DNA from: Vibrio chagasii
GTDB lineage: Bacteria > Pseudomonadota > Gammaproteobacteria > Enterobacterales > Vibrionaceae
DNA: 64,000 bases
Direction of reading: 5' to 3'
Assembly: GCA_041879415.1 (NCBI GenBank)
Contig: CP090851.1
Coordinates: forward strand, 1,302,001-1,366,000
A program made the translations under genes and the position numbers. The notes under the pieces were generated by a model that was not told where the DNA came from, ran no database searches, and saw only the letters and a program-made list of their open reading frames with translations. Shown here one piece after another: positions 52,984 to 61,372 of the stretch (positions are counted from its first letter, which is position 1; each line of letters starts with the position of its first letter).

Positions 52984-53922
52984 TTACGTTATTAACTTAT
53001 GGCGAACTGATTCCATATAATTAAACAACTCCAATGCTACCGCTATCGCTTGTTCAGCGGCAAAAAGAGAGCTATCAAAAGTCTCTTTTATAGGATCAAT
53101 TGGGGGGACTTTCACTTCAGCAACGACCGACTTTCCAGACTGCTTCACACTTATTGGATAAGAAGCAAATTCATTAAAAATTAGCTTAAGCTCGTCATAT
53201 CTATCTGCTTGAGCTGAAAACATAACTTTAACTACATCACCATATATCTGATGAATTATCTTAATACCTTGGTGATCTCTAAAGGGATGAAAATGAATCC
53301 AAGTATGTCCCTCAGCTCTTGGTTTCGCTTGTTCTGGCTTTAGCTCAGGGTAATTCTTAGCTACGTAACTCAAGTAGTCTTTTGCGTATTCAGTCATGGC
53401 ATCCGACACGGATGACACATAACCTCTTTTTTGTTTCTCTATGGCTGATATTAAGACACTAGCGCGATACTTACTGCGCTCATCTCCAGCCTCTTGGAAA
53501 TGCTGGACAATAGATTCGTACGATATATAACTGTCATAGATTTCACTACTTCGGTCCAAATATGCATTTGGTGCCATCAAGCATGTTTTAAAAGACGACC
53601 AAAAACCGTCTTGTTTTCCTTTTTCCCCTCGGAGCTGGTAACGCTTTCCTTGGCTTGGTTGCGGACAAGCATCCACTTTGTTCTCAATCAGAAGAGACTG
53701 CGATACCCCAGTTTCATCGACAAATTTGAATATTATATCGGACTCTCCAAGCGCACCATCTGTTACGGAATGCCAGCAACCTAAGATAGTTGGAACAATA
53801 TTTTGTTCAAAAGCTTTAGACACAAACCAACTGGCAAATGATTGAGATACATGCAATTCTTCGACTAGAAGCAAATCGATGTCTCTCTCAGTAACATTAC
53901 ACCAAGTATTCAAACTATCCAT
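52984..53922 (-). CDS. PD-(D/E)XK nuclease-like protein
   Basis: Protein of 312 residues not assigned to a named family. At about 57-88 it has GALGESDIIFKF followed by LLIENKVDACPQPSQG, the Asp and E-x-K of a PD-(D/E)XK restriction-like active site. The C-terminal part (about 190-312) is an alpha-beta region with HTWIHFHPFRDHQGIKI and no obvious motif. Such proteins act in DNA repair or phage defence. A/T-rich codons suggest a different origin from neighbours. No methylase or helicase is near. Confidence 0.65.
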   Translation of the reverse strand: MDSLNTWCNVTERDIDLLLVEELHVSQSFASWFVSKAFEQNIVPTILGCWHSVTDGALGESDIIFKFVDETGVSQSLLIENKVDACPQPSQGKRYQLRGEKGKQDGFWSSFKTCLMAPNAYLDRSSEIYDSYISYESIVQHFQEAGDERSKYRASVLISAIEKQKRGYVSSVSDAMTEYAKDYLSYVAKNYPELKPEQAKPRAEGHTWIHFHPFRDHQGIKIIHQIYGDVVKVMFSAQADRYDELKLIFNEFASYPISVKQSGKSVVAEVKVPPIDPIKETFDSSLFAAEQAIAVALELFNYMESVRHKLIT

Positions 53923-53955
53923 TATCCCTCACAACTGTCCATCTAAACCAAGTGA

Positions 53956-54429
53956 CTAATCTCTGATTAGGCCACGCATAATGAACTGTGGGCCGGCAGC
54001 GCCGCCTAGGTACTGTTCATTGGTATCCTCAAAACCACCTTTAACATAGCAGTTATAGGCTGCGGGATTTTTACAATTGACGGTTAAGTAGATCCAATCA
54101 TACCCTTCATAATTGGCTGCTAGATAAGGAAATAGCGCTTTCACCGCGCCTGTACCTAACCCCTTTCCTTGTTGATTTTTATCTAGAGCAAACGCCCTTA
54201 AGCCAATACTGCCTTCAGGGCAAAATTTGTAGTGAGCCGGGTAAGCAACATCAAGCTTAAAGAAGCCCACCACCTCATTGCCATGTTTAATAATATGTAG
54301 ATGCGTGGTCTCGCTACCGTCTGACAAAAAGTCCGTTGCTGTTCCTGCGAATTTAACCTGCTCATCTGCGAGCTGAATTTCGTTAACTTGCTCAATATGA
54401 GCCTCATTGAGTCTTTCGATAGTGATCAT
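53956..54429 (-). CDS. GNAT family N-acetyltransferase
   Basis: Acetyltransferase of 157 residues. MITIERLNEAHIEQVNEIQL is the first strand and helix; LRAFALDKNQQGKGLGTGAV contains the acetyl-CoA loop (about 90-98); LTVNCKNPAAYNCYVKGGFE is the C-terminal motif. Its start overlaps the stop of the next GNAT gene by four bases, so the two are translated together. Substrate unknown. Confidence 0.85.
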   Translation of the reverse strand: MITIERLNEAHIEQVNEIQLADEQVKFAGTATDFLSDGSETTHLHIIKHGNEVVGFFKLDVAYPAHYKFCPEGSIGLRAFALDKNQQGKGLGTGAVKALFPYLAANYEGYDWIYLTVNCKNPAAYNCYVKGGFEDTNEQYLGGAAGPQFIMRGLIRD

Positions 54430-54971
54430 TGTTTTCCTTTCGTCTGCAACGTCATAGTTAGCTCAGACACCGACTGACCATCAATTCGATAGTAGTCTTC
54501 CATTTCGCCGACAACCGTAAACCCCGTTCTCAAATAAAGATTTTTAGCAGGAAGGTTGTTTGACAATACATTAAGGTCTAGCCAATCAATCGCTTCGTTC
54601 TCTCTGCAATATTGAGTCGCCACATCCATTAGCTTGGAGCCTAAGCCTTGCTTTCTCACACTGCTGTCGACACCCATGCCAAGCAACACACGGTGAGAAC
54701 AGTAATTGCCCTTATGATGGCGCAAATCGATATGGCCGCGAATAGCACCATTCGAATCTTTAGCTAACCAAATTTTTCGCCAGCCATTCTCTCCAAACTC
54801 AAACTTAAACCCATCAGAAAAGCGAGCCCTATGTGCTTCCGACATTTTACAATCTGACTTTGAGACTGGTTGGAATAGCGGTGTCTCTTCTAATGCGATT
54901 TCTGACAACTGTGTATCCAGATATACGAACAAACTCTCTATATCAGAGTGTTGTGCTTCTACTATTTTCAT
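54426..54971 (-). CDS. GNAT family N-acetyltransferase
   Basis: Acetyltransferase of 181 residues. MKIVEAQHSDIESLFVYLDT opens it; the acetyl-CoA loop is VDSSVRKQGLGSKLMDVAT (about 122-140); DLNVLSNNLPAKNLYLRTGF is the C-terminal motif. It is fused by a four-base overlap to the GNAT gene downstream, giving a tandem pair. AGGAGTAGTAATG includes a strong SD. Substrate unknown. Confidence 0.86.
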   Translation of the reverse strand: MKIVEAQHSDIESLFVYLDTQLSEIALEETPLFQPVSKSDCKMSEAHRARFSDGFKFEFGENGWRKIWLAKDSNGAIRGHIDLRHHKGNYCSHRVLLGMGVDSSVRKQGLGSKLMDVATQYCRENEAIDWLDLNVLSNNLPAKNLYLRTGFTVVGEMEDYYRIDGQSVSELTMTLQTKGKQ

Positions 54972-55093
54972 TACTACTCCTATTCCAACTTTGCCTCAAA
55001 TGGCAGAAATGTTTTGTCGCCTTAGACATTGAATATCGTTAATGCCAAATCTAAAGAATCGACATCGATACAAAACAATGCCACTCGGGTCAG

Positions 55094-55489
55094 TTAAAAC
55101 TCGTCACAGGTATCGCGAGAGATCCTATCTGGAAAATCAAAATTCAGATTATTATCGTCTTGCAAGATAAACAGAACACGCCCATTTTCAACGCCCGTTT
55201 CATTTCTATCAGAACATCCGAGAAAGAGTTCCCAGTCGAACGCATATTCAAGACGATACTGGTTATGATTCACATGTTGCACACTTTTGATTTTGATTCC
55301 GTTGACCACATGTGCCATATCATCGATGTACGACAGGTCTGGAACCAGTTTGTCCTCAAACTTACTCTTATTGTCAGTTAAAAAATCGGTGAGCTCAGAG
55401 CATAGTTCTGGGCCATGAACCAAAGGTTGAGATTTATGGATAAACAACATTTCCCAATATTCCTGCAGCGAGTTGGAGTGAAGATACAA
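55094..55489 (-). CDS. Hypothetical protein
   Basis: Unrecognised protein of 131 residues, acidic and without signal or membrane segment. Visible marks are PDLSYIDDMAHVVNGIKIKS and LEYAFDWELFLGCSDRNETG; the tail (DNNLNFDFPDRISRDTCDEF) is strongly acidic. Two Met codons, MYLHS (55489) and MLFIHKSQ (55450), are possible starts. After the stop the minus strand reads GAGTGGCATTGTTTT, a faint echo of attC, but no more of such a site is seen. Confidence 0.5.
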   Translation of the reverse strand: MYLHSNSLQEYWEMLFIHKSQPLVHGPELCSELTDFLTDNKSKFEDKLVPDLSYIDDMAHVVNGIKIKSVQHVNHNQYRLEYAFDWELFLGCSDRNETGVENGRVLFILQDDNNLNFDFPDRISRDTCDEF

Positions 55490-55521
55490 AGATCAGCGTA
55501 TAAAATGCGACTTCCAGCCTG

Positions 55522-55857
55522 TTAAACAACGACCTTTGCATAACTGTTTCTGTCCATATCAAGCACCTCAACGGTGACCGATGCTCTGCTGAGGGACAAA
55601 GACAGCAGTTGCGTCATCACTGTCTCAGATAGCATTGCTTTGTCTGTATCACTTCGGCCAGACAATATCCGCACCGTCACATGGATAAAATCTTCTTTTT
55701 CTGTACCCGTTTGGTAGTTCTCATAAGCAATGCTTCGGACTTTGATGTCTCGCCCGTCTGCTTCGAATAACTCTGAGTTAAGCGCTCCTAGAAACACTTT
55801 GTTATTCAGTTGCTCGGCGTTAATCGTCGACGAGTGTTCGATAATACAATGTGGCAA
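55522..55857 (-). CDS. 5-carboxymethyl-2-hydroxymuconate isomerase family protein
   Basis: Tautomerase-superfamily protein of 111 residues. MPHCIIEHSSTINAEQLNNK matches the CHMI start, with Pro2 becoming the N-terminal catalytic residue after Met removal. EKEDFIHVTVRILSGRSDTDK and LSLSRASVTVEVLDMD are the other conserved parts. In the homoprotocatechuate pathway (HpaF) it isomerises a ring-cleavage product, but none of the other pathway genes is near, so its role here is uncertain. Confidence 0.83.
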   Translation of the reverse strand: MPHCIIEHSSTINAEQLNNKVFLGALNSELFEADGRDIKVRSIAYENYQTGTEKEDFIHVTVRILSGRSDTDKAMLSETVMTQLLSLSLSRASVTVEVLDMDRNSYAKVVV

Positions 55858-55883
55858 ATCTTGCTCCTTAATAATTGTGCAGT

Positions 55884-56303
55884 TTACTGCCTTGTGAGCG
55901 CCTTAGTGAGGAACGCTAGTGATGAGTCTAGAGGATAATTCTCAAGCACCATTTGGCATTGGTAGCCATGCTTCTCATAAAAAGGTTTGGCCTGAAAACT
56001 TAACGTGTCGACCAATGACGACGTGCAGCCTTGGGACTGTGCATACTCCTCTAGGCGTTGCAGTAGCTTGCTACCCACCTGTTTTCCTCGCATCGAGTCA
56101 TCAACCCAAAGAAATTTTATCAATAACCAGTTTCCCCAAAGATCCGCAATAACACCACCGACCTTAACACCCTCTTCCATGGCGTAATAGCCCACTTGAG
56201 ATTTAGGTATGCCTTCAAGAAATGGCGTATTGTGTTTAATTAGACCAGAACGAACTTCGTTTATGTCACTATCCGATGGCTCGGTATCTAACGTGTATTC
56301 CAT
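55884..56303 (-). CDS. GNAT family N-acetyltransferase
   Basis: Acetyltransferase of 139 residues. NWLLIKFLWVDDSMRGKQVG leads into the acetyl-CoA loop MRGKQVGSKLL (about 75-85), then LEEYAQSQGCTSSLVDTLSF and FYEKHGYQCQMV as C-terminal motif. This is the form found in small IAT/GNAT proteins in Vibrio accessory regions. It ends nine bases before the methyltransferase gene's stop side. Substrate unknown. Confidence 0.85.
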   Translation of the reverse strand: MEYTLDTEPSDSDINEVRSGLIKHNTPFLEGIPKSQVGYYAMEEGVKVGGVIADLWGNWLLIKFLWVDDSMRGKQVGSKLLQRLEEYAQSQGCTSSLVDTLSFQAKPFYEKHGYQCQMVLENYPLDSSLAFLTKALTRQ

Positions 56304-56312
56304 TAATTTTTC

Positions 56313-57041
56313 CTAAACCAGCGATGTCGACACATTAACTTGATACGTGGAGAAGTATGTATCGACAGAAATTGTATGACGTTCGTTCATTTCACTCAAA
56401 GCACTCACTACCGCGCCAAACGTGTGATTAGGACCATAGTGTTCAGATAGTGCCGAGTAGCGTCTTGATGATGAGAACAAGACATGAGCGAGTTGATCTG
56501 AGCTAACCTCTAACGTAATTGTTGCTTGGTTAACTTGCTGTTCGACCATACTATTGCTTCCTTCGAAGTTCTCAGCATGGTTGTAAGTTGAAGCTCTAGA
56601 AGGAAGCGTAACGCCAAGTGACTCAAGATGCTCGTCGAGCAGAACTTCAAAATCGTAAGCAATCACCCAAGCATTGTTTCGACAGACTCGAACAATCTCA
56701 TCGATCAATGCTTCAGATTTTGCATAAGATAACGAACCTGCAAACGAGACAACATCGACTGAGTTATTGCCCAAAGGAATATTGTCGCCAGTACCTTGGA
56801 GGTAATTTAAACCTTCGGCACGACTTGCCTGTGCAAGCATCGCGCTACTTGGATCAATACCAATCACTCGGCTGCAAAACTTAATAAGTGCTTCACTCGA
56901 AACACCGGTTCCACAACCTATATCCAAACCTAGTTCGAAATGAGTGTCATTAGGAAGGGCGACGCCCAGGATTTCTTGATGAATTGGAGGGCGATACGCC
57001 GCATAGTGTTTAGAAATTTCGTCACTGTATTCATCGCTCAT
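56313..57041 (-). CDS. Class I SAM-dependent methyltransferase
   Basis: Methyltransferase of 242 residues. Motif I is ELGLDIGCGTGVSSEALIKF (about 37-56), motif II the acidic SRVIGIDPSSAMLAQA (about 57-72), motif III DNIPLGNNSVDVVSFAGSL and YAKSEALIDEIVRVCRNNAW for the last Rossmann strands. The substrate is not evident; it resembles UbiE/BioC-like small-molecule methylases. It lies nine bases before the GNAT gene downstream. Confidence 0.86.
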   Translation of the reverse strand: MSDEYSDEISKHYAAYRPPIHQEILGVALPNDTHFELGLDIGCGTGVSSEALIKFCSRVIGIDPSSAMLAQASRAEGLNYLQGTGDNIPLGNNSVDVVSFAGSLSYAKSEALIDEIVRVCRNNAWVIAYDFEVLLDEHLESLGVTLPSRASTYNHAENFEGSNSMVEQQVNQATITLEVSSDQLAHVLFSSSRRYSALSEHYGPNHTFGAVVSALSEMNERHTISVDTYFSTYQVNVSTSLV

Positions 57042-57182
57042 GCCGAATCTACTCCATGAAAATGACCAATATCGTATAATACTGCTTAGTATCTTAGACT
57101 CGTAAAACTAGCACTAAATTATTGTTATTTAAATACATAGCCTAGTTGTCACTGGAGGTATTGAGCGCTGTAGCACAAAGGC

Positions 57183-57284
57183 CTATTTGTACAGACTCAA
57201 CTTTTTCGTAAATTCACGCAGAATATCGGTGCTGCCGAACAAACAGACCCCGAGGTATTCCAAATCCGCTTCTTCGGTAACCAC
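57183..57284 (-). pseudogene. Short remnant of a coding sequence
   Basis: In the gap between NUDIX and methyltransferase genes one minus frame reads VVTEEADLEYLGVCLFGSTD and then ILREFTKKLSLYK before TAG. The composition and the strand-turn pattern look like a genuine protein C-terminus (DUF2000-like by eye, weak). A TGA lies just upstream in frame and there is no start or SD, so this seems to be a leftover 3' end of a lost gene. Confidence 0.4.
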
Positions 57285-57327
57285 CGTTCACTAACCACTA
57301 GTCAACGCTCACCATACTGGTTCTGAA

Positions 57328-57759
57328 CTACGCACAAAATGAATGGTGACTGGCATTTCGATCTAAGTGTTCGACACGTGGCGCATCGTTCAATTGCTGA
57401 GTGATCAAGTAAGTTATCGGTGTGCAATTTTCGGGTAGCTCATCACGGTCAAACCAACGTAACTCTTGGCATAAATGGGGCTCAGCATTCTGTATGTCGC
57501 CAGTCCATTCATGGCATAAGTAGAAATAGTGACAAATGGGTAGCGCTGGGTCAGAGACAATCGCGAACAGTGCTAAGTTACCAACGTCAACTGCGACCTC
57601 TTCTCGTGCTTCTCGCTCTGCTGCGGTCCGAGGCAACTCCCCTTGCTCTATCCTTCCCGAAGGAAATCCCCAGTATTGGTCGAACGCTTCTGTGTTTTGA
57701 CGAAAGCCGAGCAGAAACTTAGAACCCGACACAAAGATAATTTGGACTACATTCTTCAT
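57328..57759 (-). CDS. NUDIX hydrolase
   Basis: Nucleoside diphosphate-linked hydrolase of 143 residues. The NUDIX box is GRIEQGELPRTAAEREAREE (about 35-54) with the metal-binding REAREE; it is followed by VAVDVGNLALFAIVSDP. It resembles MutT-like sanitizing enzymes. I start at ATG 57759; a GTG three codons earlier overlaps the next gene's end. The PPOX gene upstream ends six bases before, so they are cotranscribed. Confidence 0.88.
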   Translation of the reverse strand: MKNVVQIIFVSGSKFLLGFRQNTEAFDQYWGFPSGRIEQGELPRTAAEREAREEVAVDVGNLALFAIVSDPALPICHYFYLCHEWTGDIQNAEPHLCQELRWFDRDELPENCTPITYLITQQLNDAPRVEHLDRNASHHSFCA

Positions 57760-57764
57760 GAGTA

Positions 57765-58373
57765 TCACAGTGTCGATTGGTAATATTTGACCATATCGTC
57801 TTGATTGATCGCTGGGCCTTCTAAGCTCTGTTGATCTTTCATGATCTGTGCAAGTGAAGGCAGAATAGAACGCTCGACTTTAAACGTTTCAGACCAAAGC
57901 TTGCCTCTCATTACCGCTTTAGCGCAATGAAAGTACATAGACTCTACAGCGATTTTAATCACGACTTTTGGGGCTTTCTTGCCATCAGGACAAGCGGCAA
58001 GCAAATTTGGATCGGTATGGATGCTGGCTTTACCTTTAAGACGTACCACCTCATCAATCCCATTAACCATCAGCAGCAATCCAACTTCAGGGTTATTGAT
58101 GATGTTTTTTAAACCATCAATTCGATTATTTCCCGAGCTGTCAGGTATTAGAACCGTAGACTCATCGACAACCTTAATAAAACCGGGCTCGCCGCCTTTT
58201 GGAGACAAATCGCCAAAGCCGTGCGAGTCTGTCGTGCCCAACACGGCGAAATGGCAATGGTTGATCAAAGTAATCGCATGGGCATCCAGTGCTGGAAGTA
58301 CTTTATTTTTAGCCCTTTTACTCGGCTCAGCATAAAGCTCATTCAATTGTTCTAATGTTTTTATTTCACTCAT
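57765..58373 (-). CDS. PPOX-class FMN-dependent protein (DR_2398 family)
   Basis: Pyridoxamine-phosphate-oxidase-like split-barrel protein of 202 residues. The flavin barrel has HCHFAVLGTTDSHGFGDLSP, DESTVLIPDSSGNNRIDGLK, NINNPEVGLLLMVNG-type strands and RGKLWSETFKVERSILPSL at the end. I recognise the DR_2398-type family. It may reduce flavins or bind haem-like cofactors; function unknown. I start at MSEIKTLE (58373), after AAAAGGC; the frame opens ten codons further upstream. Confidence 0.85.
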   Translation of the reverse strand: MSEIKTLEQLNELYAEPSKRAKNKVLPALDAHAITLINHCHFAVLGTTDSHGFGDLSPKGGEPGFIKVVDESTVLIPDSSGNNRIDGLKNIINNPEVGLLLMVNGIDEVVRLKGKASIHTDPNLLAACPDGKKAPKVVIKIAVESMYFHCAKAVMRGKLWSETFKVERSILPSLAQIMKDQQSLEGPAINQDDMVKYYQSTL

Positions 58374-58420
58374 TGTTAAGCCTTTTCGTGCACTTTTGTG
58401 CATCTAATTTTTACTATAAA

Positions 58421-58810
58421 TTACAAGTGTTTTAATGACTCGTGCAGTTTCTCTATACTTTGAATGCCGAGTTCACTACTCTGCCAACCGAACTGATCGC
58501 CCTCAAATCTTGGAAAGATATGCAGGTGGTAATGAGACAACTCATTAAACTCACCGTTATTTTGCAAGAATGAAATACCATCAGGTTTAAACGCCTCTTC
58601 AATACGTCTATACACCTGCCTAACGACGGAATGAATTTCGGTAAGAACACCTTCTGGTAGATCTATATAGTTGGCGTACGGATGTGTCGGACAAATCAAA
58701 ATATGCCCAAAGTTGATAGGATTGTGGTCAGCAAAAGCAATCACGTCATCGGATTCATAAACGATGACAGCCTCCATTTCGCGGCGAACAATTTTTTCGA
58801 CTATTGTCAT
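58421..58810 (-). CDS. HIT family hydrolase
   Basis: Histidine-triad protein of 129 residues. The triad is ELSHYHLHIFPRFEGD (about 90-105), with H-x-H-x-H; the N-terminal half has VIVYESDDVIAFADHNPINF and GHILICPTHPYANYIDLP, as in Hint/FHIT-type nucleotide hydrolases. The substrate may be a nucleoside phosphoramidate or dinucleotide. It is monocistronic, 47 bases after the PPOX gene. Confidence 0.88.
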   Translation of the reverse strand: MTIVEKIVRREMEAVIVYESDDVIAFADHNPINFGHILICPTHPYANYIDLPEGVLTEIHSVVRQVYRRIEEAFKPDGISFLQNNGEFNELSHYHLHIFPRFEGDQFGWQSSELGIQSIEKLHESLKHL

Positions 58811-58880
58811 TTAAAATCTCCAAGTTTCAGTTTTGAGCATTAACCTTCTTAACGAGCTATAGGACGTACATAGCGCTTCA

Positions 58881-59366
58881 TTATTTTTTGAGTGACTTGT
58901 ACATGATGTAACTGTTAACTGGACCAAATTTAGGATGCTTATATGCCTTTGGGATGGCACCGATAATACTAAAGCCAAGCCTTTCCCAAAGCTTGATTGC
59001 AGTTTTGTTCGTCGACACGACACTGTTGAATTGCATCGCCTCAAAGCCTAATTCAATCGCGACTTGTTGTGAGTGTTCGCACAAAGACCGAGCGATTCCC
59101 TGCCCCCTTGCCTCTTCGGAAACCATGTAACCGCAGTTACAAATATGACCGCTTGGACCCATTGCATTAGGCTTTATGTAGTACGAGCCTAAAACAACGT
59201 CATTCTCGGTGTAGACATAAGTTTTTGATGGCTGTTCACACCAAACCGAAAAAGCTTGTTCCATCGTCATCTCCGGATCAAATGCGTAGGTTTCTTGTGC
59301 TTGAATCACAGCCGAGAAAGTAGGCCAAAATGACTCAAAGTCAGATTTAGACATTTCCCTGATCAT
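58881..59366 (-). CDS. GNAT family N-acetyltransferase
   Basis: Acetyltransferase of 161 residues. MIREMSKSDFESFWPTFSAV starts the fold; CNCGYMVSEEARGQGIARSL contains the acetyl-CoA loop (about 88-100); NKTAIKLWERLGFSIIGAIP is the C-terminal motif. The preference for L-amino-acid-like substrates suggested by YhhY/ElaA relatives cannot be confirmed. AGGAGGAAATTCATG includes a strong SD. Confidence 0.86.
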   Translation of the reverse strand: MIREMSKSDFESFWPTFSAVIQAQETYAFDPEMTMEQAFSVWCEQPSKTYVYTENDVVLGSYYIKPNAMGPSGHICNCGYMVSEEARGQGIARSLCEHSQQVAIELGFEAMQFNSVVSTNKTAIKLWERLGFSIIGAIPKAYKHPKFGPVNSYIMYKSLKK

Positions 59367-59715
59367 GAATTTCCTCCTAAACCAAATTTATGGCAACACG
59401 GATTCTACTACCGCCAAGTTGACACATTGATGTGGTACTTATTTATCGGAGGCGCCCTGTTAATAATTAGTATGTTACGAAAGGAGAATACAGCAGCAAA
59501 AGGTCAAACTGAGTGGTGAAAAGAAGTTATAAACCTTCGCTAACTGGCTAATACATTTCCGTAACGTACTGACTACCATAGCAAATATGCCTCCAGTCCG
59601 GATAGATGCGGAAGTGCGTAGTGATACACATTATTAACAAAGAGCTACTATGGATAAAATGTTTTATAACCCAGTTATTGAGGTAAGCCGATCACCAACA
59701 AGTTCCGACAGCAGG
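59367..59715. other. Intergenic region of about 350 bases
   Basis: No supported gene, attC, IS or terminator. A 48-codon plus-strand frame from ATG 59650 (begins MDKMFYNPVIEVSR) overlaps the 3' end of the DUF3291 gene and looks like chance. The minus strand shows stops in all frames. Confidence 0.5.
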
Positions 59716-60165
59716 CTATCTTGGAGCCTCTTCCTCAGTGAAGTTTGTTTTGAAGGTAAATGCGTAAGGAGAGTCTCCCACTTCTCTGAGGTGCTCTAAA
59801 CGTTCAATCGCTTCATCAAGGGTTGGGATGTGATCATCCTTAACCCACCAAAGCACATATGTGTCTTCCGCTAAACGATGAAACCATTCGCCCTTTCTTC
59901 GCATAAAGTCGCGGTGGTGAGTTCGAAACATGAAGTTCTTTAACACGTCGACCGATTCCCAGACAGACATATTGACGATCATGTTCGGATCATCAAACGC
60001 TTTTATGTTGGTTGCATCGCCAGATTCATCTTTAAGGCGCCACACAAACCCTTCACTACTTTCGGCAATGCCATTTACCAATTCCAAATTATCGACGAAG
60101 TCTTTAATCTCTGGTGCGTCTAAAGGGTATTTCGCGAGTGCGATATTTAATTGAGCGAGTTTCAC
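59716..60165 (-). CDS. DUF3291 domain protein
   Basis: Protein of 149 residues with the DUF3291 pattern of dimeric ferredoxin-like fold: MKLAQLNIALAKYPLDAPEI, NMSVWESVDVLKNFMFRTHH and WFHRLAEDTYVLWWVKDDH. Proteins of this family resemble heme- or monooxygenase-type ABM proteins; no catalytic activity is proven. It may be linked to the detoxification theme of its neighbours. AAGGAAGAAGC precedes a GTG or ATG start. Confidence 0.8.
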   Translation of the reverse strand: MKLAQLNIALAKYPLDAPEIKDFVDNLELVNGIAESSEGFVWRLKDESGDATNIKAFDDPNMIVNMSVWESVDVLKNFMFRTHHRDFMRRKGEWFHRLAEDTYVLWWVKDDHIPTLDEAIERLEHLREVGDSPYAFTFKTNFTEEEAPR

Positions 60166-60219
60166 AATGCTTCTTCCTTGAATGATTATGATGAAAACGT
60201 TAAACCTTTTGATTAATGC

Positions 60220-60699
60220 CTAGGTTGTCTGCTGAACCCAGACCACATTTTCATTTGAGGTTGGTATTTCAAACCAAGACCAGAACAACGCTAGCATATC
60301 AGGCGTCATTTCATACGACTTTCCGTTCAGATTTGCGTTGCGCTTCAATGCCCTCTGCTTACATGTCTCAAACGATACATCGAGATAATGAACTTCACTT
60401 TCAACACCGACAGTCGATGCCCATGTTATAAAAGCATCACGGTCTGCTTTCTTCCAAAAGCCAAAGTCGAAAATAACAGGGACATCGAGAGAAAATAGCT
60501 GAAGCGCAGATTCTTTAAACAAGCCTTGTAGCGTAGCGAGCCGTTTATCGAACACATCGCGCTCCATGTGCTCGCCATATAGGGGAATCATCCACTCATC
60601 AATCGAGAAACGAAAAGCGTTATGTTTATCTGCAAGCTGCTTGGAGTAAGTCGTCTTACCGGAACCAATGAAACCACATACGAAATAGATTTTAGCCAT
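60220..60699 (-). CDS. P-loop kinase-like ATPase
   Basis: Nucleotide-binding protein of 159 residues. Walker A FVCGFIGSGKTTYSKQLA (about 6-23), a Lid-like segment and Walker B region PVIFDFGFWKKADRDAF. The middle has VHYLDVSFETCKQRALKRN, common to Zeta-toxin-like and small kinase families. It may phosphorylate a small metabolite. ATG is preceded by GTAACGAGGAATT, a usable SD. Confidence 0.82.
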   Translation of the reverse strand: MAKIYFVCGFIGSGKTTYSKQLADKHNAFRFSIDEWMIPLYGEHMERDVFDKRLATLQGLFKESALQLFSLDVPVIFDFGFWKKADRDAFITWASTVGVESEVHYLDVSFETCKQRALKRNANLNGKSYEMTPDMLALFWSWFEIPTSNENVVWVQQTT

Positions 60700-60720
60700 A
60701 ATTCCTCGTTACCTTAGTCT

Positions 60721-61299
60721 TTAAAGCGTGTTGTTTGCAGATGCTAAAGCTTCTGTGTCTTTATCTATAATTTTGCGTATCGAAGCTGTGAGTTCATCGT
60801 TGTCAGTGTACTTTCTGCCATAAGACAAATTGAAGCCATAATCAAAGTCATCTGGGTTTTGCCCTTGAGTATGCTGTAGCAAGGTTTCAATTTTATCGAG
60901 AGCTTTAGCTAACTTTGCTTCTTCTGATGACGCGTTTTCGTATTCATCCCAAAGCACAAGAATATCTTTTTGCAAGTTATCAGGAAGAGGTTCAATCAAC
61001 GTAATCAGATCACGCCTTTCTTGCTCTCCCTTATTCGAACCTTCGACTTGATCGATGGCGGCAATATCACCACCAATGGCCTCACCCAAATCGTGAATGA
61101 TGCACATCTTTATCAGTTTGAGCGAATCAATATGTGGGTACTGCTCTGAGAACATCATTACCATCAAACATAAACGCCAAGTGTGTTCAGCGGTACTTTC
61201 ATGTCGACCATTTGAAGTGCGAGCTGTTCGCAATGTGTTCTTAAGCTGCTCAGCACCTCTTAAAAACTCCAAGACGCCTTCTATTTCTATATTTTTCAT
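60721..61299 (-). CDS. HD domain hydrolase (YfbR/oxetanocin A type)
   Basis: Metal-dependent phosphohydrolase of 192 residues. Ligands are His in STAEHTWRLC, His-Asp in CIIHDLGEAIGGDIAA and Asp in LAKALDKIETLLQH. It is a paralogue of 49704-50285. The frame is open for 22 codons further upstream, but the paralogue and the start of the HD helix support MKNIEIEGVLEF at 61299. A perfect palindrome lies just upstream. Confidence 0.84.
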   Translation of the reverse strand: MKNIEIEGVLEFLRGAEQLKNTLRTARTSNGRHESTAEHTWRLCLMVMMFSEQYPHIDSLKLIKMCIIHDLGEAIGGDIAAIDQVEGSNKGEQERRDLITLIEPLPDNLQKDILVLWDEYENASSEEAKLAKALDKIETLLQHTQGQNPDDFDYGFNLSYGRKYTDNDELTASIRKIIDKDTEALASANNTL

Positions 61300-61326
61300 C
61301 ACATTATATCCGGTGAATTCATAGAG

Positions 61327-61342
61327 CACTTGGTACCAAGTG
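61327..61342. promoter_or_regulatory. Perfect 16-base palindrome upstream of HD gene
   Basis: CACTTGGTACCAAGTG, 28 bases upstream of the HD-domain gene start. It could be an operator of a small dimeric regulator. It is only weakly supported, as a 16-base palindrome can occur by chance in 64 kb. Confidence 0.35.
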
Positions 61343-61372
61343 TGAGGACCTACATTTAACACCAACAGTTAG

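Noticed and set aside
54990..55095. GAGTGGCATTGTTTT and TTAACGATATTCAATGTCTAAG as attC remnants
   Set aside because: Likeness to VCR is limited to short words; the order and spacing do not match the intact site.
59650..59796. Plus-strand frame MDKMFYNPVIEVSR
   Set aside because: It overlaps the 3' end of the DUF3291 gene, has no strong SD and shows no family resemblance.
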